Of a stretch of 64,000 nt of DNA, positions 16,987-25,593 are shown piece by piece. The stretch comes from JAIROC01 sp031553535 (GTDB lineage: Bacteria; Bacteroidota; Bacteroidia; Bacteroidales; WCHB1-69), in assembly GCA_031553535.1 (NCBI GenBank), contig JAVBLM010000010.1:1-64000 (forward strand). Direction: 5' to 3'. The position numbers were made by a program, and so were the translations under genes. Positions within the stretch are counted from its first letter, which is position 1, and each line of letters begins with the position of its first letter. The notes under the pieces were generated by a model. The model saw only the letters and a list, made by a program, of their open reading frames with translations. It had not been told where the DNA came from and searched no databases.

Positions 16987-17877
16987 TTAAGTTTTCTTTG
17001 TAGATACGACAACATAACTTACTGCTATAATAATAATTGTTAAACCGATAAAGCTGAACAATGTAAATCTTTCCGAAAAAACGAGAATCCCTATTATCGT
17101 TGCAACCAATGGTTCGGATGCTCCTAATATTGAAGTAATGGTAGAGCCTGCATACCTTACGGCCAATACAAGGGTAAGAACGGAAATCACCGTAGGAACC
17201 AGCGCTAACATTATCAGATTAAATGCAGCATTCAAATTAGGGATACTATCTATGCCATTGGTAAATAAGGAAACAATACCAAAGAGTATCGAGCCAAAGA
17301 ACATAATATAAAACGTTACCACTGCTGAGTCTACCCGATTGATTCCTTTCATATTCAAACCGGCAACATAGGATGCATACGTTATTACTGTTGTCAGCGC
17401 CAGGATAAGCCCTCTGGTACTTAAGTTACTTCCTTCCGGAAAGGATAAGAATCCAACCCCTATCAATGCAAAAACAGCCGTAATAAATAATTTTCCCGAT
17501 ATTCTTTCTTTGAAGAAGGCCGCCATGAGAAATACAACGACAACAGGATATAAGAAATGAATTGTAGTAGCGATCCCGCTTGGGAGGTAATTATATGAAT
17601 AGATTAAAGCCGCTGCAGTAGCTGCGGATAATAAACTCAACAAAAACAACTTCGACGCAATCTTTATATCAATTCTCAAACTCCTTTTGGTAAACAAACA
17701 TAAAGAGCCCAATGCTATAAAGGAAAATAAATAACGGTAAAATAATATAGACGTTCCATGCATATGTACCGAACGCATCAACGGAATTGAAAACAATGGA
17801 ATCAGTCCAAATGTTCCCGATGATATCAATGCACATATAATACCTTTAAGTTTATTTGTTCTATCTGTTATCTCCAT
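16987..17877 (-). CDS. EamA/DMT-family transporter
   Basis: 296 residues with ten hydrophobic helices arranged as two EamA repeats. The first starts GIICALISSGTFGLIPLFSIPL. The second runs from about residue 150 and ends with GASEPLVATIIGILVFSERF, a hallmark of drug/metabolite transporters. The substrate cannot be read from sequence. It is divergent from the cation diffusion facilitator gene and not in an obvious operon. Confidence 0.88.
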   Translation of the reverse strand: MEITDRTNKLKGIICALISSGTFGLIPLFSIPLMRSVHMHGTSILFYRYLFSFIALGSLCLFTKRSLRIDIKIASKLFLLSLLSAATAAALIYSYNYLPSGIATTIHFLYPVVVVFLMAAFFKERISGKLFITAVFALIGVGFLSFPEGSNLSTRGLILALTTVITYASYVAGLNMKGINRVDSAVVTFYIMFFGSILFGIVSLFTNGIDSIPNLNAAFNLIMLALVPTVISVLTLVLAVRYAGSTITSILGASEPLVATIIGILVFSERFTLFSFIGLTIIIIAVSYVVVSTKKT

Positions 17878-18106
17878 AATAAAAATATATCGACCGGCTT
17901 CCTTCTATTTTTTTCCGGAGATGTCCCCATGTTTTCACTCCTTTGTATGTATTATAATCCTGTTTAGTTACACACTTTATAGTTGGTTGCATTATAAATT
18001 TGTTTCTTTAAATATCTTATCAGATCAACCCATTTTACTTCGCCCGGCTTTAATTACAAAATTATTACTTTTTAATCAATAGATATCATTCAATAATAAT
18101 ATTGAT

Positions 18107-18114
18107 TATTTTTG
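18107..18114 (+). promoter_or_regulatory. -7 promoter box that decides the CDF start
   Basis: TATTTTTG overlaps the first possible ATG-type start at 18112 and lies 25 bp before the ATG at 18139. This favours the shorter protein. Confidence 0.45.
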
Positions 18115-18138
18115 TATTCTTTTACTTATAGAAACACT

Positions 18139-19035
18139 ATGAGATTGACAGACAAACAAAGAACGAAAGAGATATACAAAGTAACCATCATCGGAAGTAT
18201 TGTTAATTTTCTGCTGATTATCTTTAAGTTTACAGCAGGGTTTTTGGGCAGAAGTTCTGCTATGATTGCCGATGCCGTTCATTCCCTATCCGATTTCGTA
18301 ACAGATATTATTGTTATTTTCTTTGTAAAGATCTCAGGAAAACCATGCGACAATGATCACAAATACGGGCACGGCAAATATGAAACCCTGGCAACGATAC
18401 TTATCGGAGTAGTTTTACTATTTGTCGGATTAGGAATCGCATGGAATGGAATCACCGCTATTATATCCGTAGCCCAAGGCGAAGTACTGCCAAGTCCGGG
18501 TATCATAGCGCTTATAGGGGCAATCTTGTCCATCGGTTTAAAAGAGGGCTTATATTGGTATACGGTTATTGCGGGACGGAAACTGAATTCCCAGACGGTA
18601 ATTGCCAATGCCTGGCATCATCGCAGTGATGCTTTTTCTTCCATTGCAACGGCGATAGGAATTACCGGTGCTATCGTTCTTGGAAAGCAATGGACAATCC
18701 TCGATCCGCTTGCCGGCGTAATGGTGAGCTTTTTCATTGTCAAGACAGCTGTCAAATTAATAAAGCCTTGCCTGGATGAACTGCTGGAAAAGTCTCTTCC
18801 CAAGTCTATCGAAGACGAGATTGAAGCAATTGTTTCTACTTTTGAAGGAGTAAGCCAGCTGCACAATCTCCATACGCGCAAAATCGGTAATTGCTATGCT
18901 ATTGAGTTCCATATACGCATGGATGGGGGGACCAGTTTAAAAGACTGCCACGAAGTAATCTGTAAGATAGAGAAAAAACTCCGTGAAGAGTTCGGGAAGA
19001 ATACCCACATTATGATTCACATGGAGCCTTTGTAG
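18139..19035 (+). CDS. Cation diffusion facilitator transporter
   Basis: 298 residues from MRLTDKQRTKEI. A nine-residue-longer frame starts inside the likely promoter and was not used. The transmembrane domain has the CDF metal-site segments SSAMIADAVHSLSDFVTD and NAWHHRSDAFSSIATAIG, the HxxxD-type sites. The cytoplasmic C-terminal domain (about 210-298, ending HIMIHMEPL) is the usual dimerisation/metal-sensing fold. It exports a divalent metal such as Zn, Fe or Mn by proton exchange. Near the peroxide/iron island an Fe or Mn role is possible but not shown. Confidence 0.92.
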   Translation: MRLTDKQRTKEIYKVTIIGSIVNFLLIIFKFTAGFLGRSSAMIADAVHSLSDFVTDIIVIFFVKISGKPCDNDHKYGHGKYETLATILIGVVLLFVGLGIAWNGITAIISVAQGEVLPSPGIIALIGAILSIGLKEGLYWYTVIAGRKLNSQTVIANAWHHRSDAFSSIATAIGITGAIVLGKQWTILDPLAGVMVSFFIVKTAVKLIKPCLDELLEKSLPKSIEDEIEAIVSTFEGVSQLHNLHTRKIGNCYAIEFHIRMDGGTSLKDCHEVICKIEKKLREEFGKNTHIMIHMEPL

Positions 19036-19110
19036 AGATATTGTGTTGATAACAATCTATATTTTATGTATACTTGGATTTTGAAAATAAAAAGATAAAA
19101 ACACATTTAT

Positions 19111-19899
19111 ATGAAGCCATCAACTATTAACCTTGTATACTTTAGCGCTACCTATACAACAAAAAAAACAGTTAACGCCATTGCCGGACAATTCAGTGGT
19201 AAAATCATGGATTGGGATATTACGCAATCCATACCTGAAAATGATATTACAATGGAAAAGAACGAACTGTTAATCGCAGGTGTTCCTGTGTATGCGGGGC
19301 GTATCCCGGCTAACATTGCGGAAGCATTTAACAAATTCAAGGGGAATGAAACCCCTGCCATAATCGTATGTGTATACGGGAACAGGGATTACGATGATGC
19401 TTTGCTGGAATTGAAAGATATTGTTCAAGGTAATGGTTTCAAGGTAATTGCTGCAGGAGCATTTATAGGCCAACATTCCATCTTTCCCGAAGTAGGGAAA
19501 GGCCGCCCAGACGGAAAAGATATGGATGCCATGCGGGAATTTGCAAATCAAAGTATCAGATTACTGAAATCCACAGAAGACATCGCTTCTTTGCCGGATA
19601 TAGTCGTAAAAGGAAACAAACCGTATAAAACTCCCGGCAAGATTCCCCTCCAACCCAAAGGGAACAGTAAATGTAATACATGCGGAATTTGCGTAAAACA
19701 ATGTCCTGTACAAGCAATTCCGGCAACTACACCACGCAAGACTATCAAGGAAAAATGTATTTCCTGTGCACGTTGTATTGTGGTATGCCCTCAGGATGCA
19801 CGCCATTTTGGAGGATTGTTATATAAAATCGCCGGGAAGAAATTTGTAAAAGCTTATTCTACCCGCAAAGAACCGGAAACTGCTTTTGCAAATATATAA
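19111..19899 (+). CDS. EFR1-type flavodoxin/ferredoxin fusion protein
   Basis: 262 residues. An N-terminal flavodoxin-like domain (about 1-160: VYFSATYTTKKTVNAIA phosphate loop, AGVPVYAGRIPANIAEAF, VCVYGNRDYDDALLEL) is fused to a C-terminal bis-[4Fe-4S] ferredoxin domain with CNTCGICVKQCP and CISCARCIVVCP. Such proteins shuttle electrons in anaerobes, but the partner is unknown. It begins 75 bp after the CDF gene on the same strand and may be co-transcribed. Confidence 0.9.
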   Translation: MKPSTINLVYFSATYTTKKTVNAIAGQFSGKIMDWDITQSIPENDITMEKNELLIAGVPVYAGRIPANIAEAFNKFKGNETPAIIVCVYGNRDYDDALLELKDIVQGNGFKVIAAGAFIGQHSIFPEVGKGRPDGKDMDAMREFANQSIRLLKSTEDIASLPDIVVKGNKPYKTPGKIPLQPKGNSKCNTCGICVKQCPVQAIPATTPRKTIKEKCISCARCIVVCPQDARHFGGLLYKIAGKKFVKAYSTRKEPETAFANI

Positions 19900-19978
19900 T
19901 ACAGGCAGACATTTAATAATCATCTGTCCGAAATCCAGTTAAGGTTTGAATTCCAAGAAAATCCGGATATTAATTCAG

Positions 19979-20953
19979 TTATCCTTCCACACATTTTTTC
20001 AATGTTTCCCTGATAGAGGCAACAACATCGTCCCGCTCTATCCCCAACAAAGGAAATGTATTTTCGGGCTTAAGATATAAATCATATTCCTGCATCTGGG
20101 CCGATTTAACCGAATGAATCCCATGCTCAACACCTTGTTCTTTTGCCTGGGCATCTATTCCTTCATATATCTGTTTTATAGCATCATAAGGGAGAACCGG
20201 AACATCCGTCTTCTGCCCCAGCGCCTCAACCATCATCTTATAGAATTCCTGATATTTCATGTTGGTATCGCCGATAGCATACGTAGCACGATGTGTCCCT
20301 TTTTCCATGGCCCCTAGTGCTGCCTGAGCCACCTGTTTAACCGTCACCATGGCAGTACCTCCTTTCAAAGCAGGAAAAACAGGCTGGTATTTAATCTGGT
20401 CGGTAAACATTTTCCAAAGCGGCATTCTGCCCGGCATGGTTCCGAAAATATAAGGAAGCCTCAACGAAACAACCGTCATACCACCTTCTCCTTCAGCAAA
20501 AGCAATCTGTTCCTGCAACAACCTGGTATTAGGATACGCCTCTGCCCTTAAATTAGTTTCGGGTAACCTTTCGGCAAATTCTGCAAAATAGGAACCAAAG
20601 ACGACAAACTTTTTCACTCCGGCACTTTTTGCCAAACGCGCCAAACGTTGAGTAGGTAAAACATTCGCTTCATAAAAGAACTTCAAAGCCGGAATCTTAG
20701 GTACTATGCGTTCGTCCGCACCGGCAGCATAAATGAATCCTTCACAACCTTCAAGCATCTTCAACACTTCGCTGTCCGGCATTCTGTTAATATCATTAAG
20801 AATAACTTCAACACCTGCCGGAAACAAATTTTCAGCAGGAAGCGGCGGCAAAGATACCGTTATTACCTGATAATTCTTTGCCAACAAATTATTTACCGTA
20901 TGGTAACCCAGAAAGCCGGTACCACCCAAAACAAAAACTTTTTTATTCATCAA
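19979..20953 (-). CDS. NAD(P)-dependent epimerase/dehydratase-like protein (extended SDR)
   Basis: 324 residues with an N-terminal Rossmann motif VFVLGGTGFLGYHTVNNLL, then FIYAAGADERI and a VVSLRLPYIFGTMPGRMP segment typical of extended short-chain dehydrogenases. The YxxxK catalytic pair is not obvious at the usual spot (VVFGSYFAEF), so it may be an atypical or non-catalytic member. Substrate unknown. It is convergent with the EFR1 gene. Confidence 0.85.
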   Translation of the reverse strand: MMNKKVFVLGGTGFLGYHTVNNLLAKNYQVITVSLPPLPAENLFPAGVEVILNDINRMPDSEVLKMLEGCEGFIYAAGADERIVPKIPALKFFYEANVLPTQRLARLAKSAGVKKFVVFGSYFAEFAERLPETNLRAEAYPNTRLLQEQIAFAEGEGGMTVVSLRLPYIFGTMPGRMPLWKMFTDQIKYQPVFPALKGGTAMVTVKQVAQAALGAMEKGTHRATYAIGDTNMKYQEFYKMMVEALGQKTDVPVLPYDAIKQIYEGIDAQAKEQGVEHGIHSVKSAQMQEYDLYLKPENTFPLLGIERDDVVASIRETLKKCVEG

Positions 20954-21099
20954 TATATCCTCCTATGTTCTTAATATACAATTTACAATAATTATGTGTC
21001 TCTATCATTGCGATTATCTCATTACTATAAAATTCTAACAATCAAAACCGGAATAAGTTTTTAAATCAATGAATAATATTATAATGTTTCAATGTTTCA

Positions 21100-21195
21100 C
21101 ATTCAACCCGCTTCGGGGTTGATTTCTAGGAAATTCCTTTATCCCCGCACTTCGTACGAGGTTATGCATATTCAATCCTTTCAGAATTTACGTTT
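21100..21195. repeat. Degenerate REP-like hairpin cluster
   Basis: CAACCC-GCTTCG-GGGTTG (21104-21121) is a clean hairpin. It is followed by CCCCGCACTTCGTACGAGG and TCAATCCTTTCAGAATT, imperfect hairpins with TTCG/TTTC-like loops. The motif series GGTTATGCATATTCAATCC resembles REP clusters linked to RAYT transposases in Bacteroidetes, recalled from memory. No such transposase is in the window. Confidence 0.45.
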
Positions 21196-21263
21196 CTTAT
21201 AATACTTCCCCATCAAAATTTAAACAATTTCTATGATGCGCATATCACAAAAGTTTTAAGGGC

Positions 21264-21417
21264 GAAGTTGTCAAAAATTGATATAGGGGATTATCTCACT
21301 ATGTTTCGATGCTTTCGCTACATTTCATGGCTCAGGTGGTCGGCAGAGCCAACCAACCGGGCTTGCAAGCTCAACAGAGTTAATCGCTATCCATTGATAT
21401 CAACTTTTGACAAGTTC
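21264..21417. mobile_element. MITE-like element A, copy 2 (best-preserved ends)
   Basis: 154 bp bounded by GAAGTTGTCAAAAATTGATAT on the left and, on the right, the reverse complement of GAACTTGTCAAAAGTTGATAT. The core contains GGCTCAGGTG, TTATCTCACTATGTTTCGAT and AACCAACCGGGCTTGCAAGC. Parts of the core are inverted relative to copy 1 at 2118-2289. It encodes no protein. Confidence 0.65.
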
Positions 21418-21462
21418 ATAATATATTATATATTATTTCCGCTTAAACTATTTTTATATCTC

Positions 21463-22023
21463 TTAATCTCGTTCTATTAATGTTAAAAGGGTACAAATAG
21501 TCTTCCAGTTACGAACAGTAGACGGTGTTTTTATTTTCTGCAAGGAGGCTGCAAGTTTAGAATTGCGAATACTATCGTTGAGGAGCATATACATATTCCT
21601 ATCGCTTATTTTGTATGTTTCATTTCCGCTTTCTACCGATGATAATAATGTCATCTCTTCCTTGGAAAGTGGTTTACCGAATAAAACAAGATAAAAAACC
21701 TCTACTTCGGTATGGGATTCGGCTTTGCCAATCTCTTCCGAAGTAAAGGGGCATTGGTTAACTATATGTTTCAATTCATTTGCCGTACGTATTATTACCG
21801 GAACCCGGAACCCGAACCTTTCCTGTATTCCCTTTTCCAATGCTATTTGCAGATTCTCTTCTTCTTTCCCGGAATCGAATAGTATATTTCCACTTTGAAT
21901 ATAGGTATGTATATCAGCAAAACCCATACCTGCAAGAAGCTGTTTCAAGTCAGCCATCTTGATAATATTCTTTCCCCCGACATTAATCCCTTTCAATAAT
22001 GCTACATATCTGGGCATATACAA
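21463..22023 (-). CDS. DUF1697 domain protein
   Basis: 186 residues. The start region RYVALLKGINVGGKNIIKMADLKQLLAGMGF and the IQSGNILFDS and NRNMYMLLNDS-like segments match the DUF1697 family, small cytosolic proteins of unknown function. An ATG two codons in (22017, MPRYVALL) fits the family start slightly better. It is followed on the minus strand by no partner, while two VOC-family genes lie just upstream (gap 15 bp), so all three may form one operon. Confidence 0.88.
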   Translation of the reverse strand: MYMPRYVALLKGINVGGKNIIKMADLKQLLAGMGFADIHTYIQSGNILFDSGKEEENLQIALEKGIQERFGFRVPVIIRTANELKHIVNQCPFTSEEIGKAESHTEVEVFYLVLFGKPLSKEEMTLLSSVESGNETYKISDRNMYMLLNDSIRNSKLAASLQKIKTPSTVRNWKTICTLLTLIERD

Positions 22024-22038
22024 ACAGGAATAAAAATA

Positions 22039-22425
22039 CTATTTCATTGATTGCAGTCCAAAATAATTCCCTTCCGTATCCATACACCAGGAACAAAAAC
22101 CATACTCGCCTATTGAAAACTTTGCCTGTGTTACTTTTCCTCCGGCTTTTTCCACACGGCTTTCTTCTACAGCGCAATCTTCGCAATAAAAATAAATCAT
22201 CACGCTATTTCCTCCGGCTTTCATCTGAGGCATACTCACAAGCGCTCCATTAATCCCGTATGAATCCAGGTCCCCATTACCAAACATGACCATTTTATGC
22301 TCATTCCCGTCTTTCGACATATCTATCATGGTACGGTTCAATACCGTTTCATAAAACTTCCGGGCTCTTTTGATATCATCAACATAAATTTCAAACCAGT
22401 TTGCCGTATTCTCTAATTGTTTCAT
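22039..22425 (-). CDS. VOC-family protein (glyoxalase/bleomycin-resistance fold)
   Basis: 128 residues with the two-module beta-alpha-beta-beta-beta VOC layout: NTANWFEIYVDDIKRARKFY at the N-terminus, then MVMFGNGDLDSYGINGALV, and SVMIYFYCEDC with the final FCSWCMDTEGNYFGLQS. It is probably metal-binding, with substrate unknown. It lies between DUF1697 and a second VOC gene, separated by 15 and 9 bp. Confidence 0.88.
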   Translation of the reverse strand: MKQLENTANWFEIYVDDIKRARKFYETVLNRTMIDMSKDGNEHKMVMFGNGDLDSYGINGALVSMPQMKAGGNSVMIYFYCEDCAVEESRVEKAGGKVTQAKFSIGEYGFCSWCMDTEGNYFGLQSMK

Positions 22426-22434
22426 ATCTTCCTT

Positions 22435-22872
22435 TTATTTTTTATCCGATAACTGCGTATTTATCATCCAGTTTACTCCGAATTTGTCGGTGAACATTCC
22501 ATAATACGACTTCCAAAATGTTTCTTGCATCGGCATAATAACTTTTCCTCCGGCAGACAGTTTTTTAAATACATCATCCGCTTCTTTCTTGTTCTCAGCA
22601 TTCAGGTTAAGGGTGATATTATTTCCCATAGTAAACGTTGGAGCCCAATCCCCACCCGTATCACTACCCATGAGCATCGTTTGTCCTATCTTTAGGGAGA
22701 TGTGCATGATTCTTTTTTTAAATTCTTCATCCATAGGAGGTATTCCTTCCTGGGGAGGCATTTCTCCAAAACGGCCGATATAGCCAAAATCCCCACCAAA
22801 AACAGATTTGTAAAAGTTGAATGCTTCTTCGCAATTCCCATTAAAATTCAAATAAGGTTCGATATTAATCAT
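22435..22872 (-). CDS. VOC-family protein, PhnB-like
   Basis: 145 residues beginning INIEPYLNFNGNCEEAFNFYKSVFGGDF, the signature of PhnB/3-demethylubiquinone-methyltransferase-like VOC proteins. The second half has FTMGNNITLNLNAENKKEADDVFKKL and ends YGMFTDKFGVNWMINTQL. It is first in the likely three-gene minus-strand operon 22872-21463. Biological role unknown. Confidence 0.9.
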   Translation of the reverse strand: MINIEPYLNFNGNCEEAFNFYKSVFGGDFGYIGRFGEMPPQEGIPPMDEEFKKRIMHISLKIGQTMLMGSDTGGDWAPTFTMGNNITLNLNAENKKEADDVFKKLSAGGKVIMPMQETFWKSYYGMFTDKFGVNWMINTQLSDKK

Positions 22873-22942
22873 ATATTTATTATTTATTGGTTATTAATCG
22901 TCTTTTAACGTATAACACGTACTTTTTGTTTTAATTAATATT

Positions 22943-22972
22943 GAAGTTGTCAAAAGTCGATATAGGAGATTG
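22943..22972. repeat. Solo end of MITE-like element A
   Basis: GAAGTTGTCAAAAGTCGATA followed by TAGGAGATTG is the left terminus of element A without a matching right end nearby. Element B starts 31 bp further on. Confidence 0.5.
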
Positions 22973-23003
22973 TATTAAAAACAACTATTCTTTTGTATTA
23001 TTT

Positions 23004-23304
23004 ATAGAAGTTACGCAAGTTACAGGAAGTTACACAAGTTACAGAAATAAGGATAGATTCAAGATTAACTTCGTTGAGCTCATAAGCTCGGTTCAAAGTT
23101 CAAGATTCAAAAAAATCTGCGAAACTGTTAGCTCGGCGAAGCCAAACCCATATAGTCTGTATCAGTTGCATATTGGGGTAAAGTCTGTGAAGTTCTGCAA
23201 AATTAGCGAAAAAATAAAAAACATAGTGAACAGAAAGGATAAAATAGATAAACTTTAAGCGACTAACAACTAATCACTATTCCTGTAACTTGCATAACTT
23301 CTAT
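23004..23304. mobile_element. Dispersed element B, complete 301-bp copy with 25-bp terminal inverted repeats
   Basis: Left end ATAGAAGTTACGCAAGTTACAGGAA, right end its reverse complement with one mismatch (23280-23304). The core contains GTTGAGCTCATAAGCTCGGTTCAAAG and CTGCGAAACTGTTAGC segments. The right terminus overlaps the stop codon of the flavoprotein gene at 23301-23303 (the TAG of ATAG). Partial copies occur at 441-600, 9840-10083, 30113-30240, 46410-46510 and 50997-51025. Non-coding. Confidence 0.65.
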
Positions 23305-23915
23305 CTGATAAAATTAGTAGCCTGCCGTTCTTCAGATATGGGAATAGGTTTTATATTAGATTGCAGATTCTCTAACATCCAGGCCATATTCTGTCCAAGT
23401 GTACGCATGGTTTGTAAGCCTTCATCATCTTGTGAAGCTTCACCCGGTAAAAGCCCATGAACACTATTCCAGTATTGCGATGATACTACCGGCATATTGG
23501 AAATAGTAAAATATTTATTCAACCTGTCAAATGCAGCGCTAGCCCCTCCTCTACGGCAAACAGCTATTGACGCTCCGGGTTTATATTGCAGAAAATCACC
23601 ACATGAATAGAAAATTCTGTCTAGAATAGCACATAACGATCCGTTAGGAGCAGCAAAATAAACCGGAGTACCGATAACAATACCATCCGCACTTTTAAGG
23701 TTTTCCCTTACCCTGTTATATAGTTCATCTTTAAAAATACATCTGCCCAATTCATAACATTTATTACATGCTATACAGCCTTGGACAGCTTTATTTCCAA
23801 TATGTAGAATCTCTGTTTGGACTTTTTCCCTTTCTAATGCTCCGGCAACTTCCGAAAGAGCTATATAAGTATTTCCCTTGGCATTAGGACTTCCATTTAT
23901 CAATAAGACTTTCAT
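23301..23915 (-). CDS. Iron-sulfur flavoprotein / NADPH-dependent FMN reductase family
   Basis: 204 residues with flavodoxin-like start LLINGSPNAKGNTYIALSEVA and a Cys cluster CIACNKCYELGRC near residues 47-59, as in archaeal and anaerobe iron-sulfur flavoproteins. ADGIVIGTPVYFAAPNGSL contacts FMN. It probably transfers electrons or reduces oxygen species or quinones. Its stop codon is inside the terminal repeat of element B, so insertion may have reset the C-terminus. Confidence 0.87.
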   Translation of the reverse strand: MKVLLINGSPNAKGNTYIALSEVAGALEREKVQTEILHIGNKAVQGCIACNKCYELGRCIFKDELYNRVRENLKSADGIVIGTPVYFAAPNGSLCAILDRIFYSCGDFLQYKPGASIAVCRRGGASAAFDRLNKYFTISNMPVVSSQYWNSVHGLLPGEASQDDEGLQTMRTLGQNMAWMLENLQSNIKPIPISEERQATNFIR

Positions 23916-24195
23916 AAATATTATTTTTACAAAAATACACTATTTTAAAACAATTTCTCTTTCTATTTTTTCTATTCGCGCCATACGATTTCTCTCAATA
24001 GAACAGGAACAATATATTTGGCTTGCTTAAAGTTGATACAGTAAAATGCTAATATAAGTAATATTACTGAGATGATTATAATAGATTCATATTGTTTTAT
24101 TATAGAAGTTAATTAATTCGTTATATAAAAAAATCGGTTTCAATATCTCCTTATTTAAAAAACAACATATAGCGTTTTTCGGCATAAATTTTCTT

Positions 24196-24720
24196 TTGAA
24201 AAATATAATCTACGCGCCTGTATGGAGGATTTCAGGAAAAACTGAAAGTATTTTACACTTTCGTTTGGGGATTTCGGGAAAGCCTGAAAACGTTTTACAC
24301 TTTCGTTTGAAGATTTCAGGAAAGCCTGAAATCATTTTACACTCTTGTTTGAAGATTTCAGGAAAGCCTGAAATCATTTTACACTCTTGTTTGGAGATTT
24401 CAGGAAGACCTGAAAACATTTTACACTTTCGTTTGAAGATTTCAGGAAAGCCTGAAATCATTTTACACTTTCGTTTGGAGATTTCAGGAAGACCTGAAAA
24501 CGTTTTACACTTTTGTTTGAAGATTTCAGGAAAGCCTGAAATCATTTTACACTCTTGTTTGGAGATTTCAGGAAGACCTGAAAACGTTTTACACTCTCGT
24601 TTGAAGATTTCAGCACGTTCGGAACTAAAAAAAAGATTCCGGCATTATGAACAAAATATACATAAAAAACATTTCAATGATGTTTTACTACAAAAAGAAA
24701 TAACAGGTAAACCCAAATGA
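24196..24720 (+). CDS. Possible repetitive protein encoded by the 42-bp array (doubtful)
   Basis: The frame runs through all array units as 14-residue repeats of the type ISGKPEIILHSCLK / ISGRPENVLHFRL and ends in TGA overlapping the ATG of the next gene (ATGA at 24717-24720). The start near 24196 lacks a convincing ribosome-binding site. The opposite strand is also open through the array (24210-24545). I regard the repeat as the primary feature and coding as unproven. Confidence 0.3.
   Translation: MKNIIYAPVWRISGKTESILHFRLGISGKPENVLHFRLKISGKPEIILHSCLKISGKPEIILHSCLEISGRPENILHFRLKISGKPEIILHFRLEISGRPENVLHFCLKISGKPEIILHSCLEISGRPENVLHSRLKISARSELKKRFRHYEQNIHKKHFNDVLLQKEITGKPK
24228..24617. repeat. 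42-bp tandem hairpin array A (nine full units plus a partial)
   Basis: Units start at 24228, 24270, 24312, 24354, 24396, 24438, 24480, 24522 and 24564, with a decaying tenth at 24606. Each holds a short stem-loop, mainly TTTCAGG-AAAG-CCTGAAA or TTTCAGG-AAGA-CCTGAAA, then a TTTTACACTTTCGTTTG spacer. Two unit types (AAAGC and AAGAC loops) alternate irregularly. Both strands stay open across the array because 42 is divisible by three. It is homologous in design to array B at 47128-47421. Confidence 0.9.
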
Positions 24721-25565
24721 AAAACTGTATTTTTATTCTATTCATTTTATATTGTTCCAAACTAACGGCATACGCAGATACAATTGTTCAAAAACAGGCA
24801 TTAATCAATGCTACAAATACTATTTTTATATCAAAAACACAAATAATTGATTCTTATCTTTCGCCTTTGACATATAATGGTATAAACATCAAATACGAAA
24901 ACAACAGGGAACATCTTTTTTCTCCTTATTATACCAATCTATCCTGGCAAAGTAAAACAACTGTAAATGCTTCCTATACGCTAAATCCTACAAATACAGC
25001 ATCCATGCTTCATGCAGGCGCTAATTATGCATGGGGGATACATTATCATTTCCGGCCGGTAAAGAATCTTCAAATTCTTGTGGGAGGATTTCAGGATATT
25101 AATGCAGGGGTTAAGGCCATAGTTCGAAATGTAAATAATTTTTTGAGTGCGGATTTTTCTTCAACCCTGTATTTATCAGCTTCCATACGCTATACTATTC
25201 CGACTCGAAAACGAAACCTTTTACTTCGAGCCGATTTTCAGACGCCTGTCATTGGCGTTATGTTTGTACCGGAAGAAGGTGCTTCCTATTACGAAATATT
25301 TGACTTGGGAATAATGGAAAACACTATTCATTTTTCATCATTCCACAATAAATACGGTATTTCACAGACCTATACAATTGATGTTCCATTTAAAAGATCC
25401 ACATGGCGGTTCGGGTTTAATTACCAATTGACTAAATATACTGCAAATAATTTAGTATTCAAATACGAAAATATAGGATTAATTGTAGGATGGGTTCATC
25501 AACTGTATTCTTTTTCAGGACGAAAAAACATTCCTCCAGCAAATTTTGTCAGTACGCGGTATTAA
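24717..25565 (+). CDS. DUF3316-like outer-membrane protein
   Basis: 282 residues with a signal peptide (MKNCIFILFILYCSKLTAYAD). The remainder is beta-rich with alternating aromatic residues, for example WRFGFNYQLTKYTANNLVF, suggesting an outer-membrane beta-barrel of the DUF3316 type (recalled). The first ATG overlaps the TGA of the array frame. The S41 peptidase gene follows after 28 bp, so the two are probably co-transcribed. Function unknown, assignment moderate. Confidence 0.7.
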   Translation: MKNCIFILFILYCSKLTAYADTIVQKQALINATNTIFISKTQIIDSYLSPLTYNGINIKYENNREHLFSPYYTNLSWQSKTTVNASYTLNPTNTASMLHAGANYAWGIHYHFRPVKNLQILVGGFQDINAGVKAIVRNVNNFLSADFSSTLYLSASIRYTIPTRKRNLLLRADFQTPVIGVMFVPEEGASYYEIFDLGIMENTIHFSSFHNKYGISQTYTIDVPFKRSTWRFGFNYQLTKYTANNLVFKYENIGLIVGWVHQLYSFSGRKNIPPANFVSTRY

Positions 25566-25593
25566 GCTAATTAAATTAAGAGGGCAATAAAAA

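Noticed and set aside
24210..24545. Minus-strand frame in array A as a real protein gene
   Set aside because: The array period makes all phases open; no start signal or independent support was found. Kept only as part of the array finding.
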